This document shows, piece by piece, positions 53,275 through 61,769 of a DNA stretch of 61,769 nucleotides. Made by a program: the position numbers and the translations under genes. The first letter of the stretch is position 1. Every line of letters starts with the position of its first letter. Source of the DNA: Draconibacterium orientale (GTDB taxonomy: Bacteria; Bacteroidota; Bacteroidia; Bacteroidales; UBA12170); NCBI GenBank assembly GCA_020718205.1, contig DYSN01000005.1, positions 1 through 61,769 on the forward strand, in the 5' to 3' direction. The notes beneath the pieces were generated by a model, which saw nothing but the letters and a program-made list of their open reading frames with translations, was not told where the DNA came from and searched no databases.

Positions 53275-53883
53275 ATGAGAATTTATTTAATAACCCTGTT
53301 TTTGATTGCTTCGATTTCTTCTTTTGGGCAATCGGTTTCCGATATTTTCGAATACAAGGCTATCACCTTCTATGGGCTCGATTTTTCGATGACCAAATGT
53401 ACCGGTATAGGAGAATTTCCGGATGGAAATGAACTTGTAAAACAACACTTTACAGAATGGAACAATGCATTTATGGTAGGAAAGAAGCGGGTGGAAATTG
53501 GTGCTCCATACCATAAAAAGAAGGTTGAATATGACACTTTGGTCTATTCGTTTAACCGACAGATGAATCCCGACGAATTAATTATCGATAAACCTCAGGT
53601 TTTTAAGAAATCGATGATACCTGAATTTGTAAGTAAATATGCCAATTCGAAAAAAGCTGGAATTGGCCTGGTCTATATCGTTGAAAACCTGAATGCCCGG
53701 GAAGAATATGTTTCGGTTTGGATCACATTTTTCAATATTGGAACCGGAGAAGTGCTGCTATCCGAGCCCAGTCGTGCCCAGGGAAAAGGTCGAAAATTCA
53801 ATCAACACTGGTTAAATGCCTTTATGGAACTGTATCTCGGTAGCGAAAAAGACTATAAAGCCTGGGAAAAACTTTACAACTAA
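53275..53883 (+). CDS. Secreted hypothetical protein, tandem paralogue 2
   Basis: This 202-residue protein has a signal peptide (MRIYLITLFLIASISS, cleavage near FGQ) and aligns with the preceding gene throughout: ITFYGLDFS, YHKKKVEY, GIGLVYIVENLN and FFNIGTGEVLLSEPSR. The YHKK motif and FYGLDFS are the best conserved and may mark a binding site. It lies 114 bp after paralogue 1 and 114 bp before the GH130-REC gene, each interval long enough for separate promoters. The function is unknown. Confidence 0.75.
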   Translation: MRIYLITLFLIASISSFGQSVSDIFEYKAITFYGLDFSMTKCTGIGEFPDGNELVKQHFTEWNNAFMVGKKRVEIGAPYHKKKVEYDTLVYSFNRQMNPDELIIDKPQVFKKSMIPEFVSKYANSKKAGIGLVYIVENLNAREEYVSVWITFFNIGTGEVLLSEPSRAQGKGRKFNQHWLNAFMELYLGSEKDYKAWEKLYN

Positions 53884-53925
53884 ATCAAATTCTGAAAGCA
53901 ATTATAATTTTTGCAAAATCGAGGG

Positions 53926-53955
53926 TTTGTATTCAGAAAATATGTCTTATATTTG
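53926..53955 (+). promoter_or_regulatory. Promoter of the GH130-REC gene
   Basis: TTTG (53926-53929), an 18-bp spacer and TATATTTG (53948-53955) match both consensus boxes exactly. The start codon is 42 bp downstream. Confidence 0.75.
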
Positions 53956-53997
53956 AGTGGCTGACATCAATTCAGTATCAAACTAAAAATCACGAAT

Positions 53998-55845
53998 ATG
54001 AGTATCAATGTACATCGACTGTCCACCAGATTTTATCCGGATCCAAAAAGGGTAATAGCTCGTTTCTTTTTTCCAGGCCCCGAAGAACGGGTAAGAAAAA
54101 TAATTAAAAAGGTTATTGAAATCAACGATGAAGATGCCAGATTGACTCTAAATCAGGCTCTTAGAAATTTTTCGGATAGGCATAGGAATATATCAAAAAT
54201 CTATGCCCGGCATTTCCGGCGGGTTTTGCACATTGTAAACCACATGGGATTTCAGGTAGCAGATATTCCGGAGTTTAAACAGCTTTTGATAGGTGCCTTT
54301 TTTACCAACGAATATTCTATTGAATCGGCTGCATTTTTCAACCCCAGCATTGTTGAAGACCCGGATCAGACCAATTTGCTTTATGGTCAAAAAAGGGTGA
54401 TTGTGAGCTTCAGAGCCACTGGCGAAGGACATATCAGTAGCATCGTTTTTAGGGGGGGGATTCTGAAAAAAGATGGCACCCTCGAGTTTCTGGAGTCGAA
54501 CAGATTGGTGGATGAAGCCGAAGAAGTGATTCCAAAAGTCTATACCAAATCGGAAATGATTGACAAAGCATCGAACGAATTTGAATCTTCGGAGTTTCTG
54601 ATTGCATTTCTCGATAATCTTCCTCAGGAATTCGATTTCAACCATTTTGACCAAATCGTCAAAAACGCCATATCTCAAAACCATCAGGATGAAGAAAAAG
54701 TCGACCTGCTAAAAAGAATTTTTGCCTTTGCCGAAGTAGATTATGAAATGAAATTCTCCTTGGATACATCCATCTCCGACAGGGTTATGTTCCCCATAAG
54801 TCCAAGCGAAAGCAACGGACTGGAAGATGCCAGATTTGTGAAATTTACCGATAACGCCGGACAGGTGGTTTATTATGGTACGTACACAGCCTACAATGGC
54901 CACGATATATTGCCCAAACTAATAGAAACCACCGATTTTTATCATTTCAAGGTAATGCCACTTCATGGTAAGAAATCGCATAACAAAGGCATGGCTTTAT
55001 TTCCCAGGAAGATAAAAGGTAAATATGTAATGGTAGGCCGCATCGATGGCATCAATAATTATATCATGTTTTCCGATAAAGTGAATGTCTGGAATCAGGC
55101 GCAATTGCTACAGGAACCCAAATTTGCCTGGGAATGTGTTCAGATTGGAAACAGCGGAAGCCCCATAGAAACCGAAAAGGGATGGCTACTGATTACACAC
55201 GGAGTTGGAACCATGCGTCAATATAGCCTGGGCGCCATACTTCTCGACCTCGATGATCCTTCTAAAATAATTGCCCGGCTCGAAGAACCCTTGCTGGTGC
55301 CAAATTTCGAAGAACGGGAAGGATATGTGCCCAATGTGGTGTATAGCTGCGGCGCTTTGAAACACGAAGATAAACTTATCATTCCCTATGCCATTTCCGA
55401 CACAGCCTCCACCTTTGCCTATATTTATCTCAACGAGTTGTGGCAAAAGATGATACCGGAAGATGGCGTTGACTTAACCCAAAAAACCGCCCATGTTCTT
55501 CTGGTGGAGGATGATAGAATTAATCAACTCATTGTTACAGAAATTCTTAAATCAAAAAATATAAAGGTAAGTGTTGCTACTGATGGCGTGAGTGCGCTCA
55601 TGGAAATTGCCAAAGGCTCGTTCGATGTGGTGCTGTCAGATATCAATATGCCCAATTTTGATGGCTTTCAACTTCTCGAATACATGAAATCGAAGGAGAT
55701 TAAAATTCCGGTAATCTTTCTCACCGGCCTCAAAGATGAATCGCTTGAGCTGAGAAGCCTTAAAATGGGAGCTGCCGATTATATTAAAAAACCTGTAGAT
55801 AAGGAATTGCTCTTACTCAAGCTGGAGCGTATCATTGGTTTTTGA
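53998..55845 (+). CDS. GH130-like glycosidase/phosphorylase domain fused to a response-regulator receiver
   Basis: This 615-residue cytoplasmic protein joins two parts that are rarely fused. Residues about 1-240 form a charged, partly helical extension. Residues about 250-490 look like a five-bladed GH130 beta-propeller, the fold of mannoside phosphorylases: GLEDARFVKF (274-283, with the ED of the catalytic region), YGTYTAYNG, GMALFPRKIKGKYVMVGRID, GNSGSPIETEKGWLLITHGVG and VVYSCGALKHEDKLIIPYA. Residues about 499-615 are a receiver domain with an acidic EDD patch, phospho-acceptor D548 and K598. The receiver may switch sugar-phosphate turnover on or off. Enzymatic activity is not proven, since phosphate-binding residues cannot be verified here. 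Confidence 0.85.
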   Translation: MSINVHRLSTRFYPDPKRVIARFFFPGPEERVRKIIKKVIEINDEDARLTLNQALRNFSDRHRNISKIYARHFRRVLHIVNHMGFQVADIPEFKQLLIGAFFTNEYSIESAAFFNPSIVEDPDQTNLLYGQKRVIVSFRATGEGHISSIVFRGGILKKDGTLEFLESNRLVDEAEEVIPKVYTKSEMIDKASNEFESSEFLIAFLDNLPQEFDFNHFDQIVKNAISQNHQDEEKVDLLKRIFAFAEVDYEMKFSLDTSISDRVMFPISPSESNGLEDARFVKFTDNAGQVVYYGTYTAYNGHDILPKLIETTDFYHFKVMPLHGKKSHNKGMALFPRKIKGKYVMVGRIDGINNYIMFSDKVNVWNQAQLLQEPKFAWECVQIGNSGSPIETEKGWLLITHGVGTMRQYSLGAILLDLDDPSKIIARLEEPLLVPNFEEREGYVPNVVYSCGALKHEDKLIIPYAISDTASTFAYIYLNELWQKMIPEDGVDLTQKTAHVLLVEDDRINQLIVTEILKSKNIKVSVATDGVSALMEIAKGSFDVVLSDINMPNFDGFQLLEYMKSKEIKIPVIFLTGLKDESLELRSLKMGAADYIKKPVDKELLLLKLERIIGF

Positions 55846-55871
55846 TGACCTATAATATCCGAAAATACTCC

Positions 55872-55899
55872 AAAGTCCCTCTTTTGAGGGACTTTTTCG
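55872..55899 (+). terminator. Terminator of the GH130-REC gene
   Basis: AGTCCCTC (55874-55881) pairs with GAGGGACT (55886-55893) around TTTT, followed by a T-run. Confidence 0.9.
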
Positions 55900-55997
55900 T
55901 TTAAATTTGCTGCACAGAAACGGAAAAAAAGAAACACTAATGCCTGTTTATGCTCATTTTGTCATATGGGTTGTCAGGACTTAAAAAATAAACAAAT

Positions 55998-56732
55998 ATG
56001 AAAAAACCAACCGGCATATTGCCAAAAGATGATATTTTGGGTCAGGCGCTTATGCATTATTATTTGAATGAGACGGAGGAAACCTTAACAGTTAGAACCA
56101 ACAAAAGTGAAGATGAAGTTTATACTCTATCCTACTTTTTTCGTGATTTGCGGTCAATGCCAATTCTCGAGAAAGAAGCCTTGAAGTTGGTTTATGGCCG
56201 AGTTTTAGATGTGGGAGCAGGTACAGGCATTCACAGTCTGGCACTTCAAAAGTTAGGTTTTGATGTTATGGCATTGGAAATTAGTCATCTTTGTAATTGT
56301 ATAATGCAAGGTCGTGGTGTAAAGAATGTGCGCTGTACAAATTTCTTTAAACTCACACACGAGAGATTCGACACCTTGCTCTTTCTAATGAATGGAATTG
56401 GATTGGTTGAGAAATTCAGAAATTTCAACTACTTTTTTAAAAAGTGCCGTCAATTACTCAATCCGGGAGGTCAAATCATCTTCGATTCATCAGATATCAT
56501 TTATTTATTTGAAGAAGAAGACGGTAGCTTTTTGATAGAATTGGATGACAAATACTATGGCGAAGTGGAGTTTCAGGTGGAGTTTCAGGGTAAAAAATCA
56601 AAGACTTTCCCCTGGATTTTTATTGATTTCGATAATTTTCAGGATTTGGCGCAGCAAAATGGGTTTAAGGCCGAGTTGATTATGCAGGGAGGGCATTACG
56701 ATTATTTAGCCAAAGCCACTTTAATTGACTAA
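55998..56732 (+). CDS. Class I SAM-dependent methyltransferase
   Basis: This 244-residue protein has the SAM-binding motif GRVLDVGAGTGIHSLALQKLG (begins near residue 71), the second strand VMALEIS, and a conserved FDTLLFLMNGIGLVEK. The substrate is unknown; similar small Bacteroidota methyltransferases act on metabolites or proteins. There is no signal peptide. It lies 3 bp before nnrDE, so the genes are probably co-transcribed with folC. Confidence 0.85.
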   Translation: MKKPTGILPKDDILGQALMHYYLNETEETLTVRTNKSEDEVYTLSYFFRDLRSMPILEKEALKLVYGRVLDVGAGTGIHSLALQKLGFDVMALEISHLCNCIMQGRGVKNVRCTNFFKLTHERFDTLLFLMNGIGLVEKFRNFNYFFKKCRQLLNPGGQIIFDSSDIIYLFEEEDGSFLIELDDKYYGEVEFQVEFQGKKSKTFPWIFIDFDNFQDLAQQNGFKAELIMQGGHYDYLAKATLID

Positions 56733-56735
56733 CCC

Positions 56736-58241
56736 ATGAGCAAAATTTTCTCAATTGAACAAATTCGAAAAGCCGATGCCTTTACCATTGAATCAACTCC
56801 GGTCTCGTCCAGCGCATTGATGGAGCGGGCAGCCACAGAATGTGTACTTTGGCTAAAATCGAGAGCCAGGAAACAGCAGTGTTTTGCCATTTTTGCCGGG
56901 CCGGGCAATAATGGTGGCGATGGCCTTGCCATAGCACGATTACTCATAAATTCGGGGTTTTTGGTGCGGGTGTTTGTACTTCAAACAGGCCGGTTTTCCG
57001 ATGATTTTTCCATCAACCTGGAGCGGTTACAGCCTTTGACATCCATTGTATTTTGGGAGGAAAAGCCTTTGCAATGGCCTGTGCCGGAAGCCGATTGTAT
57101 CATCATCGACGCTATTTTTGGAAGTGGATTATCAAAGCCGCTGCAAGGTTTGGCACGTGAGGTAGTTCAATGGATGAATGAGCAGCCCCAAACTAAGGTG
57201 GCCATTGATATTCCAACCGGGCTATTTGCTGATAAACCCTTGTCGAACCCCGAAGATACTGTGGTTTTTGCGGATTATACGCTAAGCTTTCAATTTATCA
57301 AACCCGCCTTTCTCATGCCCGAAAATGAGTTTTTTGTGGGCGATTGGCATATACTTGACATTGGATTGTCGCAGGAATTTATTGAGAATGAACCAACCAA
57401 TTATTTTACAATAGATTCAACCTTAATAAAAAGTTTTTGGCAAAAGCGAAGCCGATTTGGTCATAAGGGAGTCTTTGGGCACTCGCTGATTGTTGCGGGT
57501 GATTCCACAAAAATGGGTGCAGGACTCCTGGCGGCAAAGAGCTGCCTTAAATCGGGGGCAGGATTGGTGACTTTACATCATCCGAAAAATCGGGGGATGG
57601 CTCTGAATGCGTTTGTTCCCGAAGTAATGTCGAGTCCCGATGAGAGCGAAGTTTTTTTTTCTAAAGTCCCGCCGCTTCAACGATTTGATTCCATTGCCGT
57701 GGGTCCAGGATTGGGGCAAGCCAAAGAAACCCAGAAGGCACTGAAATTTTTGCTTCAGGATGCAGGAAAGCCTTTAGTGATAGATGCCGATGCTCTAAAT
57801 ATCCTTGCCATAAATCCCACCTGGATTCCATTTATACCGGTTCAGAGCATTCTTACTCCGCATCCTGGTGAGTTTGAGCGATTGGTTGGGAAATCGGAGA
57901 ATTCCTTCGACAGGCTTAATAAATCCAAAGCGTTTGCCGAAAAGTTTCAGGTGATTTTGGTGGTCAAAGGTGCTCATACCTGGGTAGTTACACCCGCACA
58001 GCAAGTTTTTTTTAACACCACTGGAAATCCAGGGATGGCCACAGCTGGTTCTGGCGATGTGCTCACGGGCATCATTGCTTCGCTGGTTGCTCAAAATTAC
58101 AGTCCGGCGCAGGCAGCACTTGCCGGGGTTTGGCTCCATGGTCTTGCAGGCGATTTGTCGGCAGAAACCTGTGGCTTCGAAAGTCTCACGGCCACCGATA
58201 TTATAAACCATCTGGGTCAGGCCATTAAAACCATTTATTAG
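56736..58241 (+). CDS. nnr: Bifunctional NAD(P)HX epimerase/dehydratase
   Basis: This 501-residue repair enzyme has two domains. The N-terminal NnrE epimerase (about 1-210) contains GPGNNGGDGLAIARLL and IIDAIFGSGLSKPL. The C-terminal NnrD ADP/ATP-dependent dehydratase (about 225-501, ribokinase-like) contains GHKGVFGHSLIVAGDS, DADALNIL, LTPHPGEFERL and NPGMATAGSGDVLTGIIA. Together they return damaged NAD(P)H hydrates to NAD(P)H. The stop is adjacent to the folC start with no gap. Confidence 0.95.
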   Translation: MSKIFSIEQIRKADAFTIESTPVSSSALMERAATECVLWLKSRARKQQCFAIFAGPGNNGGDGLAIARLLINSGFLVRVFVLQTGRFSDDFSINLERLQPLTSIVFWEEKPLQWPVPEADCIIIDAIFGSGLSKPLQGLAREVVQWMNEQPQTKVAIDIPTGLFADKPLSNPEDTVVFADYTLSFQFIKPAFLMPENEFFVGDWHILDIGLSQEFIENEPTNYFTIDSTLIKSFWQKRSRFGHKGVFGHSLIVAGDSTKMGAGLLAAKSCLKSGAGLVTLHHPKNRGMALNAFVPEVMSSPDESEVFFSKVPPLQRFDSIAVGPGLGQAKETQKALKFLLQDAGKPLVIDADALNILAINPTWIPFIPVQSILTPHPGEFERLVGKSENSFDRLNKSKAFAEKFQVILVVKGAHTWVVTPAQQVFFNTTGNPGMATAGSGDVLTGIIASLVAQNYSPAQAALAGVWLHGLAGDLSAETCGFESLTATDIINHLGQAIKTIY

Positions 58242-59498
58242 ATGACATATCAGGAAAGTATCGAATGGATGTTTTCTCAACTTCCGGTATTTCAGCGGAT
58301 TGGGAAGGCTGCCTACAAAGATAATCTGGATAATACCCATGCCATTATGGATTTGTTGGGGCAACCCCAGAATCAGTTTAAATCGGTTCATGTGGCAGGT
58401 ACCAATGGAAAAGGCTCCATCTCGCATCTCATTGCTTCAGCTTATCAGGAAGCCGGATTTAAAACCGGATTGTACACTTCGCCCCACTTAAAAGATTTTA
58501 GGGAGCGGATAAAAATTAACGGGCAAATGATTCCTGAGAAGGAAGTTGTGGACTTTGTGACAAAATACAAAAATCACTTTGAGACCATTCAACCCAGTTT
58601 CTTCGAGATGACGGTGGGGATGGCTTTCGACTATTTTGCGCAAACGAAAGTTGATATTGCGATTATAGAAACCGGCATGGGCGGCCGACTCGATAGCACC
58701 AATGTTATCACCCCCGAATTATCTGTGATTACCAATATTGGATTGGATCATACCCAATTTCTGGGCGAAAGCGTAGAGCTGATAGCGGGCGAAAAAGCCG
58801 GAATCATCAAACCCGGCATTCCTGTTCTGATAGGGGAAAAGCAAAACAAGGTAGAAGAGGTATTTATAAATGCCGCCCACCATCAAAAAGCGCCCATCTA
58901 TTTTGCTTCCGATTTGTTTCGAATAGAAAGAAAAGATTCACTTTATAGCCTTTTCAAGGGGCAAACTCCTGTGATTGAAAATATCGACCTTCCGTTGGGC
59001 GGACATTATCAGATTCATAATGTTCTCACAGCATTCTCGGCTTGTCAGCTTCTTGGCCTGGAATCGACTCAACTGAAGTCGGCTTTTGAGAATGTGATAA
59101 AAAATACTTCCCTTTCCGGACGATGGCAAATACTAAACGAGCAACCCAGGACGGTATGTGATACGGGTCACAATGAAGATGGACTCCGATGGGTAATGAA
59201 CCAACTGAGGTCAGAAACCTTCCATACACTTCATATGGTTGTTGGGGTGGTTGGGGATAAGGATTTGAGTAAAATATTGCCGCTTTTTCCTAAATATGCA
59301 GTTTACTATTTTTGTCAGGCATCCATTCCCCGTGCTTTAGATGCCGTTGCTTTGGCCCAGGAGGCAAAAAGCTTTGGCCTTACAGGCAATTTCTATCCAA
59401 ATGTGCCCGATGCGTTGGCTGCTGCTCAAAAATCGGCCAAAATGAACGATTTTATTTTTATTGGGGGTTCAACATTTACGGTTGCCGATATTTTGTAG
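58242..59498 (+). CDS. folC: Bifunctional folylpolyglutamate/dihydrofolate synthase
   Basis: This 418-residue Mur-ligase-like enzyme adds glutamate to dihydropteroate and to folates. Motifs include the P-loop HVAGTNGKGSISHLIAS, YTSPHLKDFRERI, MTVGMAFDYF, ETGMGGRLDSTNVI and NIGLDHTQFLG. The C-terminal domain (LSGRWQIL, DTGHNEDGL) carries the family's second set of residues. The ATG directly follows the nnrDE stop, so translation is coupled. Length is typical. Confidence 0.95.
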   Translation: MTYQESIEWMFSQLPVFQRIGKAAYKDNLDNTHAIMDLLGQPQNQFKSVHVAGTNGKGSISHLIASAYQEAGFKTGLYTSPHLKDFRERIKINGQMIPEKEVVDFVTKYKNHFETIQPSFFEMTVGMAFDYFAQTKVDIAIIETGMGGRLDSTNVITPELSVITNIGLDHTQFLGESVELIAGEKAGIIKPGIPVLIGEKQNKVEEVFINAAHHQKAPIYFASDLFRIERKDSLYSLFKGQTPVIENIDLPLGGHYQIHNVLTAFSACQLLGLESTQLKSAFENVIKNTSLSGRWQILNEQPRTVCDTGHNEDGLRWVMNQLRSETFHTLHMVVGVVGDKDLSKILPLFPKYAVYYFCQASIPRALDAVALAQEAKSFGLTGNFYPNVPDALAAAQKSAKMNDFIFIGGSTFTVADIL

Positions 59499-59554
59499 TC
59501 ACATAATCAGCAACTTAACTTGCATTCGACGATTGTTTTATTTTTTATCAGCTT

Positions 59555-59586
59555 TTTGCTAAATAGCTGAATATGTTATATTTTTG
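59555..59586 (+). promoter_or_regulatory. Promoter of rpsA
   Basis: TTTG (59555-59558), a 20-bp spacer and TATTTTTG (59579-59586) form a consensus promoter. The start codon at 59705 lies about 118 bp downstream, leaving a long leader that could carry S1 autoregulation. Confidence 0.65.
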
Positions 59587-59704
59587 CAACCCCATTCAAA
59601 AACAGGTAAATAATTGAGTATTAACCGGATTATAAAGTTTTGAAAGAGTGGGGTCAAAATTTTTAAATCCATATATTTATTGTCTTAGTACAATTAAGTT
59701 CTCT

Positions 59705-61672
59705 ATGAGCGAAGAAATCAAAAATGCTGAAGAAGCAAACGAATTAGTTGCTGAAACTGTTGAAACAGTTGAAGATGCTGTTGAAACAGTTGAAGATGCT
59801 GTTGAAACAGTTGAAGAAACTTTTGAAACAGAAGAAGATGAAATAGTAGACGATACTATTGACGAGTTACCTTTTCTCGTAAAAAAGGAATTAAAAAAAC
59901 CCTTTGTCCCTTTTCAGGAAGACCCCGATTTCAATTGGGATGCCATTGGAAAAAAGCGGGAAGTTTATTCTGTAAACGATCGCGAGAGTTTAGAAAGTGC
60001 CTACGGTCAGACTTTGAAATCTATTTCGGAGCACGAAGTAATTGAAGGTACTGTTGTTGCGATTAATTCCCGCGAGATCGTAGTAAATATCGGTTATAAA
60101 TCCGATGGTTTAATTGCAGCCTCTGAGTTGAGATACAATACCAAATTGAAAATTGGTGATAAAATTGAAGTGTATGTAGAAAATCAGGAAAACCTGAAAG
60201 GCCAGCTTCAACTGTCTCATAAAAAGGCACGTACATTACAAAGCTGGGATCGCGTAAATGCTGCGTTCGATAAAGACGAAGTGATTACAGGTTTTGTAAA
60301 AAGCCGTACCAAAGGCGGTTTAATTGTCGATGTATTCGGAATTGAATCGTTCCTCCCCGGTTCACAAATCGATGTGAAACCTATCCGCGACTACGATATC
60401 TTTGTAGGTAAGAATATGGAATTCAAAATCGTTAAAATCAACCATGAGTTTAAAAACGTAGTTGTTTCTCATAAAGCTCTGATTGAAGATGAACTCGAAG
60501 CACAAAAAACTGAAATCATTGCCCGTCTGGAAAAAGGACAAGTTCTCGAAGGAATCGTTAAAAACATCACCTCTTACGGTGTATTCATTGACCTTGGTGG
60601 CGTAGATGGTTTAATCCACATTACCGATTTAAGCTGGGGACGTATCACTCACCCTGAAGAAATAGTTAAATTAGATTCCAAAATCAATGTGGTAATTCTC
60701 GATTTCGATGAAAACAAAAAACGTATTGCTCTTGGCCTGAAACAACTTACTTCTCATCCATGGGATGCTCTTAAAGGCGATCTTAAAGTGGGTGATACCG
60801 TTAAAGGTAAAGTTGTTGTAATTGCTGATTACGGTGCATTTATCGAAATTCAACCCGGCGTTGAAGGTTTAATCCACGTTTCGGAAATGAGCTGGTCGCA
60901 ACATCTACGCACTGCCCACGACTTTGTTAAAGTTGGTGACGATGTGGAAGCTGTTATCCTGACCTTAGACCGTGATGAGCGCAAAATGTCGTTGGGAATG
61001 AAACAACTGATTCCCGATCCATGGGCTGCCATTGCAAGCAAATATCCCATTCAGTCGAAACATAAAGCTACTGTTAGAAACTTTACCAACTTCGGTATCT
61101 TCGTAGAACTCGAAGAAGGTGTAGATGGTTTAATTCATATTTCTGACCTCAGCTGGTCGAAAAAAGTGAAACATCCTGCCGAGTTTACTAAAATTGGCGA
61201 TGTGTTAGATGTTCTGGTTTTGGAAGTTGACGAAGAAAACAGAAGATTGTCGCTGGGTCACAAACAATTGGAAGAAAATCCATGGGATGTATTCGAAACT
61301 GTATTTGGTCTCAACACCTCTCATAAAGGAACCATTTTGTCGGTAAACGATAAAGGTGCCGTTGTTTCGTTGCCCTATGGCGTTGAAGGATTTGTTCCAA
61401 ACCGTCACATGAAAAAAGAAGATGGCTCCAAAATGGTAGCCGAAGATATTCTCGATTTCATGGTTATCGAGTTTTCCAAAGAAAACAAGAAAATTATCCT
61501 TTCGCATGTGAATGCCTGGAAAGCTAAAGAAGAAAAACAAGCCCCAAAAGCCGAAATCACTTCTTCTTTCAAACCTGCCAGAAAAGCCAATGAAACCCAA
61601 AGCGAAGGAACCACCCTGGGCGATCTGAGCTCCGAGTTGAACAAGCTTAAACAACAAATGGAAGGCAAATAG
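59705..61672 (+). CDS. rpsA: 30S ribosomal protein S1
   Basis: S1 helps mRNA bind the 30S subunit. The 655-residue protein has an acidic N-terminal extension (about 1-70) with VEDAVET repeats encoded by a 21-bp tandem DNA repeat (59769-59816), then six S1/OB-fold domains. Domain starts are marked by GTVVAINSREIVVNIG, GFVKSRTKGGLIVDVF, GIVKNITSYGVFIDLGG, GKVVVIADYGAFIEI, ATVRNFTNFGIFVELEE and GTILSVNDKGAVVSLP. The start at 59705 was chosen; the frame is open from 59648 but the preceding residues are not S1-like. A terminator follows. Confidence 0.96.
   Translation: MSEEIKNAEEANELVAETVETVEDAVETVEDAVETVEETFETEEDEIVDDTIDELPFLVKKELKKPFVPFQEDPDFNWDAIGKKREVYSVNDRESLESAYGQTLKSISEHEVIEGTVVAINSREIVVNIGYKSDGLIAASELRYNTKLKIGDKIEVYVENQENLKGQLQLSHKKARTLQSWDRVNAAFDKDEVITGFVKSRTKGGLIVDVFGIESFLPGSQIDVKPIRDYDIFVGKNMEFKIVKINHEFKNVVVSHKALIEDELEAQKTEIIARLEKGQVLEGIVKNITSYGVFIDLGGVDGLIHITDLSWGRITHPEEIVKLDSKINVVILDFDENKKRIALGLKQLTSHPWDALKGDLKVGDTVKGKVVVIADYGAFIEIQPGVEGLIHVSEMSWSQHLRTAHDFVKVGDDVEAVILTLDRDERKMSLGMKQLIPDPWAAIASKYPIQSKHKATVRNFTNFGIFVELEEGVDGLIHISDLSWSKKVKHPAEFTKIGDVLDVLVLEVDEENRRLSLGHKQLEENPWDVFETVFGLNTSHKGTILSVNDKGAVVSLPYGVEGFVPNRHMKKEDGSKMVAEDILDFMVIEFSKENKKIILSHVNAWKAKEEKQAPKAEITSSFKPARKANETQSEGTTLGDLSSELNKLKQQMEGK
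59769..59816 (+). repeat. 21-bp tandem repeat within rpsA N-terminus
   Basis: About two and a half copies of a 21-bp unit beginning GTTGAAGATGCTGTTGAA encode VEDAVET repeats in the acidic leader of S1. Copy number may vary between strains. Confidence 0.7.
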
Positions 61673-61697
61673 TTTGTTTTTCATATAACTTTAAAAG

Positions 61698-61722
61698 CCC
61701 GCTAAAACAGCGGGTTTTTTTT
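61698..61722 (+). terminator. Terminator of rpsA
   Basis: CCCGCT pairs with AGCGGG around AAAAC, followed by a run of eight T, 26 bp past the stop. Confidence 0.9.
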
Positions 61723-61769
61723 GGTGTGCCGTGCACATCTATTACCTGGAAGGTGAAAGTCCTTTATGG

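Noticed and set aside
59769-59816. Tandem repeat read as a CRISPR or minisatellite locus
   Set aside because: There are no spacers, and the repeat is in frame inside the S1 coding region.
1-61769. tRNA or rRNA genes, CRISPR arrays, prophage or integrative element
   Set aside because: No cloverleaf, rRNA-like, spacer-repeat, integrase or phage structural sequence was recognised on either strand. A dedicated search such as tRNAscan-SE would be needed to exclude a missed tRNA.

Overview
The window looks like ordinary chromosome from a Bacteroidota member, probably a Bacteroidales/Marinilabiliales-type environmental anaerobe. The order-level guess is inference. The phylum rests on several things seen here: TonB-dependent receptors with SusC-like plugs, GWxTD, Omp28, DUF6029, DUF4295 and DUF5689-type proteins, a FeoA-FeoB fusion, and promoters of the Bacteroidota form TTTG-N18-20-TAnnTTTG. 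Base composition is moderate (roughly 40-45% GC by eye) and even. No tRNA, rRNA, CRISPR array or intact insertion sequence was found. The only mobile DNA is a decayed IS5-type transposase remnant at the left edge.

Layout. 1-3.2 kb: IS5 remnant, then a forward cluster of a secreted GWxTD protein, a family 2 glycosyltransferase and a small protein of four 25-residue repeats. 3.3-8.9 kb: secreted papain-like peptidase with a sorting-signal-like tail, a REC-histidine kinase, and a reverse operon of phosphatase-family protein, TPR lipoprotein and RimO. 9.0-13.9 kb: TonB receptor plus a multi-domain surface lipoprotein. 13.9-16.0 kb: membrane-fused spermidine-synthase-like protein behind a VapBC-like pair. 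16.1-19.8 kb: translation block (TrmN6, RimM, S16; divergent L33, DUF4295, FtsY). 19.8-24.2 kb: a hypothetical protein, lysoplasmalogenase, and a TlpA/DUF6029/Omp28 envelope operon. 24.4-30.9 kb: large GT4 protein, class I and class V aminotransferases, PrmC. 31-36 kb: XdhC and a xanthine-dehydrogenase-type small subunit, then Bcp-RecA-TPR lipoprotein, then an HPt protein. 36.2-40.3 kb: FeoAB with a Cys-rich partner, and an iron alcohol dehydrogenase. 40.4-49.4 kb: tandem Usp, a Na+/alanine-type symporter, a five-LysM/receptor-fold protein, a nucleotide pyrophosphatase-like lipoprotein and a second TonB receptor. 49.6-61.7 kb: ValS, two tandem secreted paralogues, a GH130-like/response-regulator fusion, a methyltransferase, NnrDE, FolC and ribosomal protein S1.

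How the parts work together. Most genes are housekeeping (translation, recombination, folate, NAD(P)HX repair). Accessory interest lies in envelope and signalling genes. Two TonB receptors each lie beside a phosphoester hydrolase family gene, which suggests phosphate or nucleotide scavenging. Phosphorelay parts (REC-HK, lone HPt, GH130-REC) are scattered. The GH130-REC fusion, and the separately encoded GT4 protein with a C-terminal helical glycosidase-like domain, hint at regulated mannose-type glycan turnover. The most unusual single gene is the GH130-REC fusion at 53998-55845. The least explained are the 25-residue repeat protein, the tandem 202-residue secreted paralogues and the xanthine dehydrogenase small subunit without a large subunit.
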